A stretch of 64,000 nucleotides of DNA from CBDBJQ01 sp965206405 (GCA_965206405.1 CBDBJQ010000006.1:1240001-1304000), one strand, 5' to 3'; shown: positions 24,724 through 33,988, numbered from the stretch's first letter. Program-made: numbers and translations. Notes: generated by a model from the letters alone, not told the origin.

Positions 24724-25050
24724 GGCGTCGAAGAACCTCGTGAGGTTGTGTTTTCCGGCGTATTTTTTCGAGCATTTCCCAAGGTGATGGACTGAATCTA
24801 GGCATTTTTTCGTGTTTTTACCAGCCCAGCAACTAGATTCGTGTGATCTTATTGCCGGATTTTACGGGATGCGCACCTTCCGTGCCACAAAATATAGTGT
24901 TGAAAAGAACTTAGCATAGAAGATATAGTGCATCCGCAGAGTCACTTCAGGGCTTCGGGCGGGGATTCCCTGCCGGGGGATTGCTTGAGGAGGGGATGTG
25001 GCTGGATCAGGCTCGAAGAGGGCCGGAAGAAACCTGCTATAGCGAGCGTC
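24724..25050. other. Intergenic region between divergent erpA and argS
   Basis: This 327-bp stretch is AT-richer than its surroundings. It holds the promoter predicted for argS and a repeated ATATAGTG (24893-24900 and 24923-24930). A purine-rich GAGGAGGGG (24987-24995) precedes an ATG at 24996 in another frame, but the spacing is too short to support a gene. I see no RNA gene and no trace of dgt. Confidence 0.5.
24900..24929 (+). promoter_or_regulatory. argS: Putative promoter of argS
   Basis: TTGAAA (24900-24905) and TATAGT (24924-24929) are separated by 18 bp, matching 5 of 6 bases in each hexamer. It would start a transcript near 24936, about 115 nt before the argS start. It also argues against an argS start at GTG 24928, which overlaps the -10. 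Confidence 0.45.
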
Positions 25051-26841
25051 GTGGATATCTACAGCGAAATCCAGCGTGCCGTCACCGACGCGCTCACCGC
25101 TATCGGAGCGGAAGAGCTCACGGGCGAGGACGGGAAAGTTGGAAACTTCGAGGGTTTTGACTTCACCAGGGTTGCCGTCGATTCACCCCGGGAAACCGCG
25201 CATGGCGATCTTGCAACGAACGCCGCCATCGTGCTCACCCGGCAAGCCAGATGCCCGCCGCGCAAACTCGCGGAATCCCTGGCCGAGCGTCTGCGTGCGA
25301 ACAGCCTCGTATCCTCGGTCGAGGTCGCCGGACCCGGCTTCGTCAACATCACCCTGTCGGAAGAAGTCTGGCACCGGGTTCTGACCGGAGTCCTTGCAGC
25401 CGGGGCGGATTACGGTACTGGGACCTCCGGGGCGGACCGGAAAATCAACGTTGAATATGTCTCCGCCAACCCGACTGGGCCGCTCCATATCGGCCATGCG
25501 CGGGGTGCGGTATTCGGCGATGCCCTTGCTGCGCTGCTCGAAAAAACCGGCCACGACGTCTGCCGGGAATACTATGTCAACGATGCCGGGGCCCAGATCG
25601 ATACGCTCGCCCGATCGTTGCACCTGCGCTACCGGGAGGCTCTCGGCGAGAAGATCGGGGGAATTCCCGAGAACTTCTATCCGGGCGTCTATCTTGTCGG
25701 GGTCGGACGCGATCTTGCCGAACGCGACGGGGATCGCTGGCGCGCCGCACCCGAAGAGGAGTGGCTGCCTGTGCTCCGCGGTTTTGCCGTCGAGGCCATG
25801 ATGGAATTGATTCGCGGGGATCTCGCCAGTCTCGGGGTGACCCACGATATTTTCATCTCCGAGCGCGCCCTCATCGAGGATGGGAAGGTCGATGACGTAG
25901 TGGCGTTTCTCCAGGCCAACAACCTACTTTATGCGGGTGTGCTCGAAGCGCCGAAGGGTGGCAAAGCCAACGAAGAATGGGAAGAATGGGAGGCGAGACC
26001 CCAAACCTTGTTCCGCGCGACCGCCTTCGGCGACGACGTCGACCGCCCGATCAGGAAATCGGACGGAAGCTGGACCTATTTTGCCTCCGACATCGCCTAT
26101 CACCGCGACAAGTATCGCCGCGGATTTTCGGAGCTGATCGATGTCTGGGGCGCCGATCATGCCGGATACATCAAGCGGCTGACAGCGGCGACCAAGGCGG
26201 CGACGAAAAGCAGAGCTGGGCTTGACGTCAAAATCTGCCAGATGGTCAGAGTGATGAAGAACGGCAAGCCGTTGACGATGTCGAAGCGGGCCGGAACCTT
26301 CGTTACTGTGCGGGATCTTGTCGACGAGGTCGGAGCAGACGTTGTCCGCTTCATGATGCTGACACGTAAAAACGACGCCGCCCTCGATTTCGACCTGGCT
26401 CTCGTCATGGAGCAGTCGCGCAACAACCCTGTTTTCTACGTCCAGTATGCGCATGCCCGGTGCTGTTCGCTTGAGCGCATAGCCGCAGAAGCGATTCCTG
26501 ACATCGACCTTTCCGCCGAGGCACTCGGCAACGCCGATCTCGCGCGCCTTGGCCACCCGGCGGAGCGTGACATGATCCGGATTCTTGCCGCTTGGCCGAA
26601 CCAGCTCGTCCGAGCGGCGGCAGCGCACGAGCCGCACCGGATCGCATTCTATCTCGGGGATCTTGCCGCATCCTTCCATCTTTTCTGGACCCAGGGCGGT
26701 CGCGAGGACGCATCCCTGCGCTTTGTTGTTGCGGATAATCCAGAACTCACCCGGGCACGGATGGCGTTGGCCTTCGGAGTTCGCGCCGTGATCGCTTCCG
26801 GCCTCGGCATCTTTGGCATCGAGCCAGCCCAGGAACTCTGA
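25051..26841 (+). CDS. argS: Arginyl-tRNA synthetase
   Basis: A 596-aa class I synthetase that charges tRNA-Arg. The HIGH-type motif is GPLHIGHARG, preceded by VEYVSANPT; the KMSKS-type motif is MSKRAGTFVT; the C-terminal anticodon-binding domain follows. I take GTG 25051 (giving MDIYSEIQRAVTDAL) because the additive N-terminal domain begins there in the family and a likely promoter overlaps the longer frame's start. No strong Shine-Dalgarno precedes 25051, so the start is moderately sure. It heads the row argS-SPOR-nagZ-M50-scpA-scpB. The stop lies in a triplicated TGATG junction with the next gene. Confidence 0.93.
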   Translation: MDIYSEIQRAVTDALTAIGAEELTGEDGKVGNFEGFDFTRVAVDSPRETAHGDLATNAAIVLTRQARCPPRKLAESLAERLRANSLVSSVEVAGPGFVNITLSEEVWHRVLTGVLAAGADYGTGTSGADRKINVEYVSANPTGPLHIGHARGAVFGDALAALLEKTGHDVCREYYVNDAGAQIDTLARSLHLRYREALGEKIGGIPENFYPGVYLVGVGRDLAERDGDRWRAAPEEEWLPVLRGFAVEAMMELIRGDLASLGVTHDIFISERALIEDGKVDDVVAFLQANNLLYAGVLEAPKGGKANEEWEEWEARPQTLFRATAFGDDVDRPIRKSDGSWTYFASDIAYHRDKYRRGFSELIDVWGADHAGYIKRLTAATKAATKSRAGLDVKICQMVRVMKNGKPLTMSKRAGTFVTVRDLVDEVGADVVRFMMLTRKNDAALDFDLALVMEQSRNNPVFYVQYAHARCCSLERIAAEAIPDIDLSAEALGNADLARLGHPAERDMIRILAAWPNQLVRAAAAHEPHRIAFYLGDLAASFHLFWTQGGREDASLRFVVADNPELTRARMALAFGVRAVIASGLGIFGIEPAQEL

Positions 26842-26868
26842 TGCGGGAACTCTGATGCGGGAATTGTG

Positions 26869-27693
26869 ATGGCGGCAAGCAAGAACATCGCGGGACAAGC
26901 TGCCGGCGCAGGCGAGCAACGGCGCGCCTTCTTCCGGCGGCCAGCCCTGCGTGCCGCGGCGGTGCTGGTGTCGCTGGGCTGCTTCGCCTGGCTCGTTTGG
27001 TACGCCTATGGCGATGGCGCCGCACATCTCCACGCTTCGACGGTTCCGGTACTCGCACCGCCGGAGAATCAGAAACAAAAAACCGAATCGGCCAGTGCAA
27101 ACACCTCTCGCGGAAAAGCCGGTGATGACCGCACCAAGCGCCGGATCTTCAGAGTCATGGAGCGACCGGAGAAGGCTCTTTTTGAAGTGTTGACACCCTC
27201 GGGCACGAAATCCAAGGCATCGGCGTCTGCCAAGAAGACAGCCGACAAAACGGCAAAGAAAACGACAAAGGCGACAATCAAGGAGGTTGCAAAAGCACCG
27301 GTGAAAGAAACCGGAAAGAAAAGGGCGGGTGCTGTCGGAGGTGCGGGAAAGCCGGCAGAAAAAACGAAACCCGAGAAGAAATCGGGGCAGAAAATCGCGA
27401 AAACCGGGACGGGCGGGAAAGGCACCTCGACCACGCAAGCTAAGGTGCATTTCGTCCAGCTTGCAGCGTTGGGGCTTCGGAGCAAGGCCGAAACCGGCGC
27501 CCAGCGCCTCGCCAAGAAACATGCGGGCGTCATCGGCGGCGCCCCCGTGCAGGTCCGGCGCGCAGTGATCCCCGGTGTCGGAGAGATCTTCCGGGTGGTG
27601 ATTGGCCCCTATTCAGACCGCGCCAAGGCGCGGGGTGTGTGCACTGCGCTCAACAAGCGCCAGCAGGATTGTTTCATTGCCAGCTACAACTAG
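26869..27693 (+). CDS. SPOR-domain membrane protein
   Basis: A 274-aa protein with one membrane helix near the N-terminus (about residues 28-48, RAAAVLVSLGCFAWLVWYAYG) and a periplasmic part. A long Lys/Ala/Thr-rich linker (about 75-195, histone-H1-like, for example KKTADKTAKKTTKATIKE) leads to a C-terminal SPOR domain (VHFVQLAALGLRSKAETGA to the end) that binds denuded septal peptidoglycan. Known role: septal localisation in division. A SPOR gene at this place, between argS and nagZ, is standard in alphaproteobacteria. The start is ATG 26869 (GTG 26866 directly before) within the third copy of a 14-bp repeat. Confidence 0.85.
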   Translation: MAASKNIAGQAAGAGEQRRAFFRRPALRAAAVLVSLGCFAWLVWYAYGDGAAHLHASTVPVLAPPENQKQKTESASANTSRGKAGDDRTKRRIFRVMERPEKALFEVLTPSGTKSKASASAKKTADKTAKKTTKATIKEVAKAPVKETGKKRAGAVGGAGKPAEKTKPEKKSGQKIAKTGTGGKGTSTTQAKVHFVQLAALGLRSKAETGAQRLAKKHAGVIGGAPVQVRRAVIPGVGEIFRVVIGPYSDRAKARGVCTALNKRQQDCFIASYN

Positions 27694-28765
27694 CACCAAC
27701 GGCATAGCAAACAGTGCTCGGGCGAACAGCGCCCGGGCAAGCAGTGGCGCGCGCCGGCCCCTGGCGGTGATTTTCGGTTGCGCGAGCACCGTGCTCTCGC
27801 CGCAGGAGAAGGCATTCTTCCGCGACAGCAATCCCTTTGGCTTCATCCTGTTCGCGCGCAACATCGAGACCCCGGACCAGACGAAAACCCTAGTTGCAGA
27901 ATTGCGGACCACCATCGGACGCGATGATGCACCGGTGCTGATTGACCAGGAAGGTGGCCGGGTGGCACGCCTTAGACCGCCGCACTGGCGTGCGGCGCCG
28001 GCAGCCGAAATCTTTGGCACTCTGGCCATGCGCGATCCCGATGCAGCTAAATCGGCGGTTGTTCTGAACGCCCGCTTGATCGCCTGTGAACTCGATGCCC
28101 TTGGCATCAACGTTGATTGCGCACCGGTGGTCGATCTGCGCCACCAGGGCGCGCACGCGGTCATCGGTGACCGCTCCTTCGGCGCCGATCCGGGGCTGGT
28201 TGCAACCCTGGGCGGCGCCTTCGCCGAAGGTTTGCTGGCAGGCGGGGTGGTGCCAATGATGAAACACATCCCCGGCCACGGCCGCGCTCGGATGGACAGC
28301 CACAAGGCGCTGCCGACGGTGTCCTGCGGCCGTGACAGCCTGACAGCTGACTTCCGGCCGTTCCGTGAACTGCGCTGGGTGCCGACAGCGATGACTGCCC
28401 ACATCCTGTTCACAGCCCTCGATCCCGATAATCCGGCCACCGTCTCGCCCGCCATCGTCGAGGGGCTTCTGCGCGACGAGCTCGGCTTCGAGGGGTTGCT
28501 GGTCAGCGACGACATCGCCATGGAGGCGTTGTCGGGTGACTTTCGTGCCCGCGCGAAGGCGACGCTTGTAGCCGGTTGCGATGTCGTCCTGCATTGTTCT
28601 GGTGTGGAAGAAGAAATGCGTGCCGTTGTCACCGGATGCAGACCCCTGACAGCAGAGGCCGTAGTGCGATGGGAGCGGGCGCTGGCCGCGGCTCGGGAAC
28701 GCCGGGAAAAGGCGGATCGGAAACCCGAAGCTCTGGAACGCCAACTCGAAGAGATGCTCGTCTAA
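27677..28765 (+). CDS. nagZ: Beta-N-acetylhexosaminidase
   Basis: A cytoplasmic glycoside hydrolase family 3 enzyme that removes N-acetylglucosamine from anhydromuropeptides in peptidoglycan recycling. Conserved: LIDQEGGRVARLR, KHIPGHGRARMDSH (catalytic loop His) and LLVSDDIAMEAL (nucleophile Asp). The start is uncertain: TTG 27677 (362 aa), with AGGA 9 nt upstream, overlaps the SPOR gene by 17 nt; GTG 27767 (332 aa) lies closer to the usual N-terminus. Residues after the TTG start hold a three-fold N-S-A-R-A repeat coded by 15-bp units (27711-27755) that would not belong to the fold. Confidence 0.9.
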   Translation: MPATTSTNGIANSARANSARASSGARRPLAVIFGCASTVLSPQEKAFFRDSNPFGFILFARNIETPDQTKTLVAELRTTIGRDDAPVLIDQEGGRVARLRPPHWRAAPAAEIFGTLAMRDPDAAKSAVVLNARLIACELDALGINVDCAPVVDLRHQGAHAVIGDRSFGADPGLVATLGGAFAEGLLAGGVVPMMKHIPGHGRARMDSHKALPTVSCGRDSLTADFRPFRELRWVPTAMTAHILFTALDPDNPATVSPAIVEGLLRDELGFEGLLVSDDIAMEALSGDFRARAKATLVAGCDVVLHCSGVEEEMRAVVTGCRPLTAEAVVRWERALAAARERREKADRKPEALERQLEEMLV

Positions 28766-29463
28766 TGGATTTCCTGACCGGGGTCGCCGAAAGCCTCTAC
28801 ATGGCATCCGTCTGGGTATTGCCGGTGCTGCTTGCGGTTACTCTGCACGAGGCCGCGCACGGCCTGGTCGCCTGGCGCCTCGGTGACAGCACGGCGAAAG
28901 AAGCAGGTCGGCTGACACTCAATCCGCTGCGCCATATTGATCCGGTGGGGACGGTCGTTCTCCCCGTAGCACTGCTCCTGATGCGCGCACCATTCCTGTT
29001 TGGCTGGGCCAAACCGGTGCCGGTCGATCCCGGAGCCTTCGCCAACCCGCGGCGCGACATGGCCTTTGTCGCTGCGGCCGGACCGGGCGCCAACCTGCTG
29101 TTGGCCATCATCGCGGCAGCCTCGTTTCACCTGGTGTTCCTGTTGCCGAACGTGGCCGCTGACTGGACCGCCCTGAACCTGATTCACTTCATCCAGATCA
29201 ACCTTATTCTGGCGGTGTTCAACATGCTGCCCCTGCCACCTCTTGATGGCGGACGGGTCGCCGTCAGCCTCCTGCCACCGCGGCTGGCGGTGAGACTGGC
29301 AAGATTGGAGCGCTTCGGCGTTGTGATTCTTCTCGCTGTCCTGTTTGGCGGCGAATTACTGGCCGATTTTTTCGGGGACGGGAGAGGGCCGCTGACCTAC
29401 CTTGTCGGCGTTCCGGTAGCCTGGCTCGCGGAGATGTTGCTGCACGCGACGGGAGTATTCTGA
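28765..29463 (+). CDS. Site-2 protease family (M50) membrane metalloprotease
   Basis: A 232-aa polytopic membrane protein. HEAAH (residues 28-32) in the first membrane helix supplies two zinc ligands and the catalytic Glu, and NMLPLPPLDGGR supplies the third ligand Asp. About five or six helices. Short M50 proteins without PDZ at this place are common in alphaproteobacteria; the substrate is unknown. ATG 28765 overlaps the nagZ stop (TAATG), and the much longer frame upstream is nagZ shadow. scpA starts 5 nt after the stop. Confidence 0.88.
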   Translation: MDFLTGVAESLYMASVWVLPVLLAVTLHEAAHGLVAWRLGDSTAKEAGRLTLNPLRHIDPVGTVVLPVALLLMRAPFLFGWAKPVPVDPGAFANPRRDMAFVAAAGPGANLLLAIIAAASFHLVFLLPNVAADWTALNLIHFIQINLILAVFNMLPLPPLDGGRVAVSLLPPRLAVRLARLERFGVVILLAVLFGGELLADFFGDGRGPLTYLVGVPVAWLAEMLLHATGVF

Positions 29464-29467
29464 GACA

Positions 29468-30301
29468 ATGGGCGAAATGCAGAAATTTACTGACAAGTCT
29501 GCAGAATTCCCCGAAACCAACAGTTTTGAGGAGGACGATCCGCGCCGCGAGGCCCGGGATGGCGCACTGGTGCTTGATCTCCAAGGCTTCGAGGGGCCGA
29601 TAGATCTTCTGCTCATCCTGGCGCGCAAACAGAAGGTCGATCTTGCGCAGATCTCCATTCTGGCCGTGGCCGAGCAGTACCTCGCCTTCATCGAGAAAGC
29701 CCATAAGCTGCAGATAGAGTTGGCAGCGGATTACCTGGTGATGGCCGCTTGGCTCGCCTATCTCAAATCCCGGCTGTTGTTGCCCGATGATCCGGGAGAC
29801 GAGCTCGGTGCCGAAGCGATGGCCGAGCGCCTTACCCATCATCTTCGTCAGCTCGATTCGATGCGCGAAGCCGGGATTGCCCTGTTCGAGCGACCGCAGA
29901 AGGACAAGGCGTTCTTCGGCCCGGGCATGCCAGAACATATTCCGGTCCTGCGCCGGCCAGTTTACGCGCTTGGCCTCTACGAGATGCTTGCTGTCTATGG
30001 TGCCAGCGTCCAGCGCGATGCTGCCGAGGATCTCCAATACGGACGCGGCGAATATCTCTCGCTGGAAGAAGCGATGGTGCGGTTGTCACGAATCGCCGGC
30101 CGGCTTCCTGAATGGCGGGCGTTGGTGACGTTTCTGCCCGAGAGCATGCAGGGGCCGTTCGCCTACCGCTCGGCGATCGCCACGACGCTCGCGGCCGCAC
30201 TCGAACTGGTGAAATCCGGGCGCATGGCTCTCCAGCAGGGGCAACCGTTTGCGCCGATATATCTGAAATCTTCTCCTGAGGAGTTATCAACCAATGGATG
30301 A
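29468..30301 (+). CDS. scpA: Segregation and condensation protein A
   Basis: A 277-aa kleisin subunit of the bacterial condensin Smc-ScpAB. The N-terminal domain (about 35-100) has LQGFEGPIDLLLILARKQKV, LAQISILAVAEQYLAFIE and YLVMAAWLAYLKSRLLLP, characteristic of ScpA; the C-terminal winged-helix part binds Smc. The first 33 residues are polar. It overlaps scpB by 8 nt, so the two are probably co-translated. Confidence 0.93.
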   Translation: MGEMQKFTDKSAEFPETNSFEEDDPRREARDGALVLDLQGFEGPIDLLLILARKQKVDLAQISILAVAEQYLAFIEKAHKLQIELAADYLVMAAWLAYLKSRLLLPDDPGDELGAEAMAERLTHHLRQLDSMREAGIALFERPQKDKAFFGPGMPEHIPVLRRPVYALGLYEMLAVYGASVQRDAAEDLQYGRGEYLSLEEAMVRLSRIAGRLPEWRALVTFLPESMQGPFAYRSAIATTLAAALELVKSGRMALQQGQPFAPIYLKSSPEELSTNG

Positions 30302-31088
30302 CCTCGGTCACATGCGCATCTTCGAGGCGTTGATTTTTGCTTCCACTGTACCGGTGAAGGAAAGCTTGCTGAAGGCGCATCTTTCCGAAGACAAGGATCT
30401 CTCCGAATTAATGGAGAAGCTTTGCGTACAGTATGAAGAGCGCGGGGTGAGGCTGGTTCGCATTGGGGATGGATGGGCATTCCGGACGGCCCCCGATCTT
30501 GCTGATGTCCTGCGGATAGAGAAGAAGGTCCGGCGCAAGTTTTCCCGCGCTGCCACCGAAACTCTTGCCATAATCGCCTATCACCAACCTATCACCCGGA
30601 CCGAAATCGAGGAGATTCGCGGTGTGACTTTCAATCCAGGCACGCTCAGCTTATTGCTGGAAACCGGGTGGGTCATTCCCATGGGGCGGAGGCCGGCCCC
30701 GGGCCAGCCCATGCTTTGGGGCACGGGTGCTGCGTTCCTCGACCACTTCGGACTTCCCAACCTCGACGCCCTGCCGGGCAGGGAAGAGTTGAAAGATGCC
30801 GGGCTGCTCGATCGCTGGCACCTTGCCGCAGAAGGCGCCAATGACGAGAGTGCAAATGGCGAAAGCACGCATGGCGAAAGCTCTGACAGCAAGAGCGCTG
30901 ATGATAAAAGCTTCCATGGTGAAAATCCGGACATTGAGGAATGGGATAGCGTCCGTAATGGCTCGGGCAATGGTTCGATTGGCCATACCGGCGAGGATCC
31001 GGGACACAACCTCGAAAGCGACAACGAAGATGCATCGGATGCGGGCGCGTTCTTCGAGGAACCGCGCGCGAGATCTGGATCCCGCTGA
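30294..31088 (+). CDS. scpB: Segregation and condensation protein B
   Basis: A 264-aa partner of ScpA with two winged-helix domains. Typical stretches are FEALIFASTVPVKESLL, AATETLAIIAYHQPITRTEI and GTLSLLLETGWVIPMGRRP. After about residue 180 there is a low-complexity acidic/Ser/Gly tail of roughly 80 residues with short repeats (NGES, HGES, ADDKS), longer than in most homologues and probably disordered. Confidence 0.93.
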   Translation: MDDLGHMRIFEALIFASTVPVKESLLKAHLSEDKDLSELMEKLCVQYEERGVRLVRIGDGWAFRTAPDLADVLRIEKKVRRKFSRAATETLAIIAYHQPITRTEIEEIRGVTFNPGTLSLLLETGWVIPMGRRPAPGQPMLWGTGAAFLDHFGLPNLDALPGREELKDAGLLDRWHLAAEGANDESANGESTHGESSDSKSADDKSFHGENPDIEEWDSVRNGSGNGSIGHTGEDPGHNLESDNEDASDAGAFFEEPRARSGSR

Positions 31089-31172
31089 GCTTGCCGGGGC
31101 TTTGAATCCGCCGGGGCTGGTCCCGTTGAGCAGAACTGGTCCCGTTGAGAGCGTGCGGCGGATAGCACGGCC

Positions 31173-32303
31173 ATGACAACCGAGCAGGCACCGATAGCGG
31201 CATCGTCTTCGGGCGGTCCGGATGCAACCGCCTCACCGGACGTTTCCGCCTCGGCTCTGGCCTACGAGGATGTCTCGCATTCCTTTGGCAGCATCCAGGC
31301 GGTTCGCAATTTCGACCTCGCCCTGGCGCCCGGCGAAGTGCTGTGTTTGCTTGGCCCTTCCGGTTGCGGCAAGACGACGACCCTGCGGCTGGCTGCCGGG
31401 CTCGAAAAACTCCAGCGGGGATGCCTGCGCATCGGCGGCCGTATCGTTGCCGACGCCCGGGGCAGCCTACCGCCGGAGGATCGGGGCGTGGGGCTGGTGT
31501 TCCAGGATTTCGCCCTGTTTCCCCACCTGACCGTACAGGAAAACGTCGTGTTCGGACTCGACAAGCTTCATCCCAGCGACCGCCGCAGCCGTGTCGAACA
31601 AACCCTCGACCAGGTCGGCATGCTGGATGCCGCAACCCGTTATCCCGGCGGCCTTTCCGGTGGTCAGCAGCAGCGGGTTGCGCTGGCGCGGGCGCTGGCG
31701 CCGCATCCACCGGTCATTCTTCTCGATGAGCCGTTTTCCGGTCTCGACGGGCGGTTGCGTGACAGGGTGCGCGACGAAACCCTCCACATCCTCAAGGAAA
31801 GCGGCGTGGCAACCCTGCTGGTCACCCACGATTCGGAAGAGGCGATGTTCATGGCCGACCGGATCGCCATCATGCATGCCGGGTCACTGCTCCAAACCGG
31901 AACGCCCGAATCTCTCTATTTGAAACCCCTCAGCGCCCGCGTCGCCGAGTTTTTCAGCGAGGTCAACCGTATTGCGGGCGTGGTGCGGAACGGGGTGGTC
32001 GAGACGCCGCTCGGTGCTGTGTCAGCACCAGGCATTGCCGACGGCACTGAGGTCGAGGTTCTGATCCGCCCGGAAGCCTTGCGCCTTTCCAAGGACCACG
32101 GCGCCGCTGCCCGGGTCATGGCGGCGCGGATGCTTGGCCGGTCAAGCCTGATTCATCTCTCGCTCGAGGGCGATCCCGAGCTGCATCTGCACTCCCGCAT
32201 GGCCGGACCCTATCTGCCGGCCGAGGATGCGGTTCTGAGAATTGATCTTGATCCCGACCTATCTTTTGTTTTCCCGACAGATCAGACACAGGGGCAGGCG
32301 TAG
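31173..32303 (+). CDS. Iron(III)/FbpC-type ABC transporter ATPase without partner genes
   Basis: A 376-aa ATPase. Walker A GPSGCGKTT, Q-loop VFQDFALFPHLTVQENV, signature LSGGQQQRVALARALA and Walker B VILLDEPFSGLD are intact. The C-terminal about 100 residues resemble the TOBE regulatory domain of FbpC/PotA-type subunits. A 28-residue Ser/Ala-rich leader precedes the domain. No permease or binding protein is adjacent; it stands between scpB and tatA, interrupting the usual scpB-tatA order. Substrate (ferric iron, thiamine, spermidine) cannot be determined. Confidence 0.85.
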   Translation: MTTEQAPIAASSSGGPDATASPDVSASALAYEDVSHSFGSIQAVRNFDLALAPGEVLCLLGPSGCGKTTTLRLAAGLEKLQRGCLRIGGRIVADARGSLPPEDRGVGLVFQDFALFPHLTVQENVVFGLDKLHPSDRRSRVEQTLDQVGMLDAATRYPGGLSGGQQQRVALARALAPHPPVILLDEPFSGLDGRLRDRVRDETLHILKESGVATLLVTHDSEEAMFMADRIAIMHAGSLLQTGTPESLYLKPLSARVAEFFSEVNRIAGVVRNGVVETPLGAVSAPGIADGTEVEVLIRPEALRLSKDHGAAARVMAARMLGRSSLIHLSLEGDPELHLHSRMAGPYLPAEDAVLRIDLDPDLSFVFPTDQTQGQA

Positions 32304-32478
32304 AAAACCAACGAAGCCAGGTAGGCATAGGCAACAGGCGTGCAGGTTTCATATAGGGCGGATTGGCTTTATAGTGCACTGCTCGATCTAAAACCGGGAT
32401 TTGACCAGGATTCGGTAACGTCGGCAGCGACCGACGGAGCATAAAATTGGCGCGGGATACAGAGGCGGAGTATTGGCA

Positions 32479-32706
32479 ATGGGAACGTTTAGCCTCTGGC
32501 ACTGGGTCATCATACTCATCGTGGTGGTTCTTCTTTTCGGCGGCCGCGGCAAGATTTCCCGGCTGATGGCCGATGTCGGCAGAGGCTTGAAGAGCTTTAA
32601 GCGGAACGTTCAGGACGATGGTGACATCGCTGGAACGAATACCCCCAAAGCCAAAGTGCTTGACGGCAGTTCTTCGCCTTCCCGCGACCGCGAAGACTCC
32701 CGCTGA
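32479..32706 (+). CDS. tatA: Twin-arginine translocase subunit TatA
   Basis: A 75-aa protein with one N-terminal membrane helix (WHWVIILIVVVLLFGG), an FG hinge and the amphipathic helix KISRLMADVGRGLKSFKRN; together these form the pore that exports folded Tat substrates. ATG 32479 with GGCGGAG upstream is preferred over TTG 32473. A TATAGT at 32370-32375 could be a -10 box, but its -35 is weak. First gene of tatABC. Confidence 0.92.
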   Translation: MGTFSLWHWVIILIVVVLLFGGRGKISRLMADVGRGLKSFKRNVQDDGDIAGTNTPKAKVLDGSSSPSRDREDSR

Positions 32707-32756
32707 AAACCATCCCGGCCGCATCCCTGCGGACACACCGCGGGAGGAGATGAGGC

Positions 32757-33140
32757 ATGTTCGGGATCGGCTGGCAGGAACTTTTCGTTATTGTCCTGAT
32801 CGCGATTCTCGTGGTCGGACCGACCCAGATGCCCCGGGTTGTACGGGGTGTTGCTGCGGGCATGCGCAAGATGCGCAGCATCGCTGGCGAGTTTCAGGCG
32901 GGCGTCGATGAGGTCATCCGCCAGGCCGACATCGAGGACATTCAGAAGACAATCGGACAGTCGGTTGATCCCGAAGATGAAATTCGCCAGATGATCGACC
33001 CCAACAGAGAAACTGCTGCTGCTCTGCAGGGTCTTGCCGACAATCCGGAAGAGGATTCCGGAAAAAACGCGGCCAAGGAAGACGGCAGCAGGGGAGACGG
33101 CGAAGATGAAGGCAAGAGTGAGAGAGCAACCGAAGCATGA
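32757..33140 (+). CDS. tatB: Sec-independent protein translocase TatB
   Basis: A 127-aa protein starting MFGIGWQELFVIVLIAILVV, then the Gly-Pro hinge (VGPTQMPRVVRG) and an amphipathic helix; this start is diagnostic for TatB. It forms the receptor complex with TatC. The C-terminal about 45 residues are acidic and low in complexity. GGAGG precedes the start. The stop overlaps tatC by 4 nt. Confidence 0.93.
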   Translation: MFGIGWQELFVIVLIAILVVGPTQMPRVVRGVAAGMRKMRSIAGEFQAGVDEVIRQADIEDIQKTIGQSVDPEDEIRQMIDPNRETAAALQGLADNPEEDSGKNAAKEDGSRGDGEDEGKSERATEA

Positions 33141-33988
33141 GTGGGCCGGATGAGGCCACTGCGCCCGAAAACGCTGCAGACAACACCGGGGAAAATACTG
33201 GGGAGACAGGCGACGACCGGATGCCGTTGCTCGATCATCTCGTCGAACTGCGGCGCCGACTGCTCTATTCAGCGATCACCTTCGTTGTCTGCTTCATCGG
33301 ATCTTTCGCTGTCGCCGGGCCGATCTTTGACTTCCTGCTCCAACCCTTGGCCGAGATGTGGCAGGCGGAAGAAGGCCGGCGGGTGATCTTCACTGCCATG
33401 CATGAAAAATTCCTGACCGAGATTAAAGTCGCGTTTTTCGCTGGTGCCTTCCTGTCCTTTCCCCTGATCGCCATCCAGATCTGGATGTTTGTCGCACCGG
33501 GGCTGTACCGACATGAAAAAACAGCTTTTCTGCCGTTTCTCATCGCAACGCCGGTGCTGTTCGCTTTCGGTGGCGCCTTCGTCTACTGGCTCGTCCTGCC
33601 AGTGGCCTGGGAATTCTTCGCCGCCTTTGAGCAGCCGGGCGGCAACGGCGGGCTGGCGATCATACTGGAGCCCAAGGTCAACGAATATCTGTCGCTGGTG
33701 ATGCGGTTGATTTTCGCTTTCGGTATCGCATTCGAACTGCCCGTGGCGTTGACTTTATTGGCGCGGGTGGGAATTGCCTCCAGCGCCGGCATGCGGCGCC
33801 AACGCCGCTATGCGATCGTGATTGCCTTCATTGCAGCCGCTATCCTCACACCGCCGGATCCGATCAGCCAGATCGCTCTGGCCGTGCCGATAATTGTGCT
33901 TTACGAGATTTCAATCCTTTGTGCACGCATGGTAGAGCGCAGGGCCGGGCGCACTGACGACGAAGAGGAAAGCAAGGCATCCGCCTGA
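33137..33988 (+). CDS. tatC: Sec-independent protein translocase TatC
   Basis: A 283-aa membrane protein with six helices that recognises twin-arginine signal peptides. Family signatures: MPLLDHLVELRRRLLYS at the first helix, the LSFPLIAIQIWMFVAPGLY region and FALGIAFELPVA-like FAFGIAFELPVALTLL. A 30-residue acidic N-terminal extension precedes the core. It completes the tatABC operon. Confidence 0.95.
   Translation: MSGPDEATAPENAADNTGENTGETGDDRMPLLDHLVELRRRLLYSAITFVVCFIGSFAVAGPIFDFLLQPLAEMWQAEEGRRVIFTAMHEKFLTEIKVAFFAGAFLSFPLIAIQIWMFVAPGLYRHEKTAFLPFLIATPVLFAFGGAFVYWLVLPVAWEFFAAFEQPGGNGGLAIILEPKVNEYLSLVMRLIFAFGIAFELPVALTLLARVGIASSAGMRRQRRYAIVIAFIAAAILTPPDPISQIALAVPIIVLYEISILCARMVERRAGRTDDEEESKASA

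Noticed and set aside
24928..25050. Upstream extension of ArgS from GTG 24928
   Set aside because: It overlaps the predicted -10 box and adds residues absent from the family.
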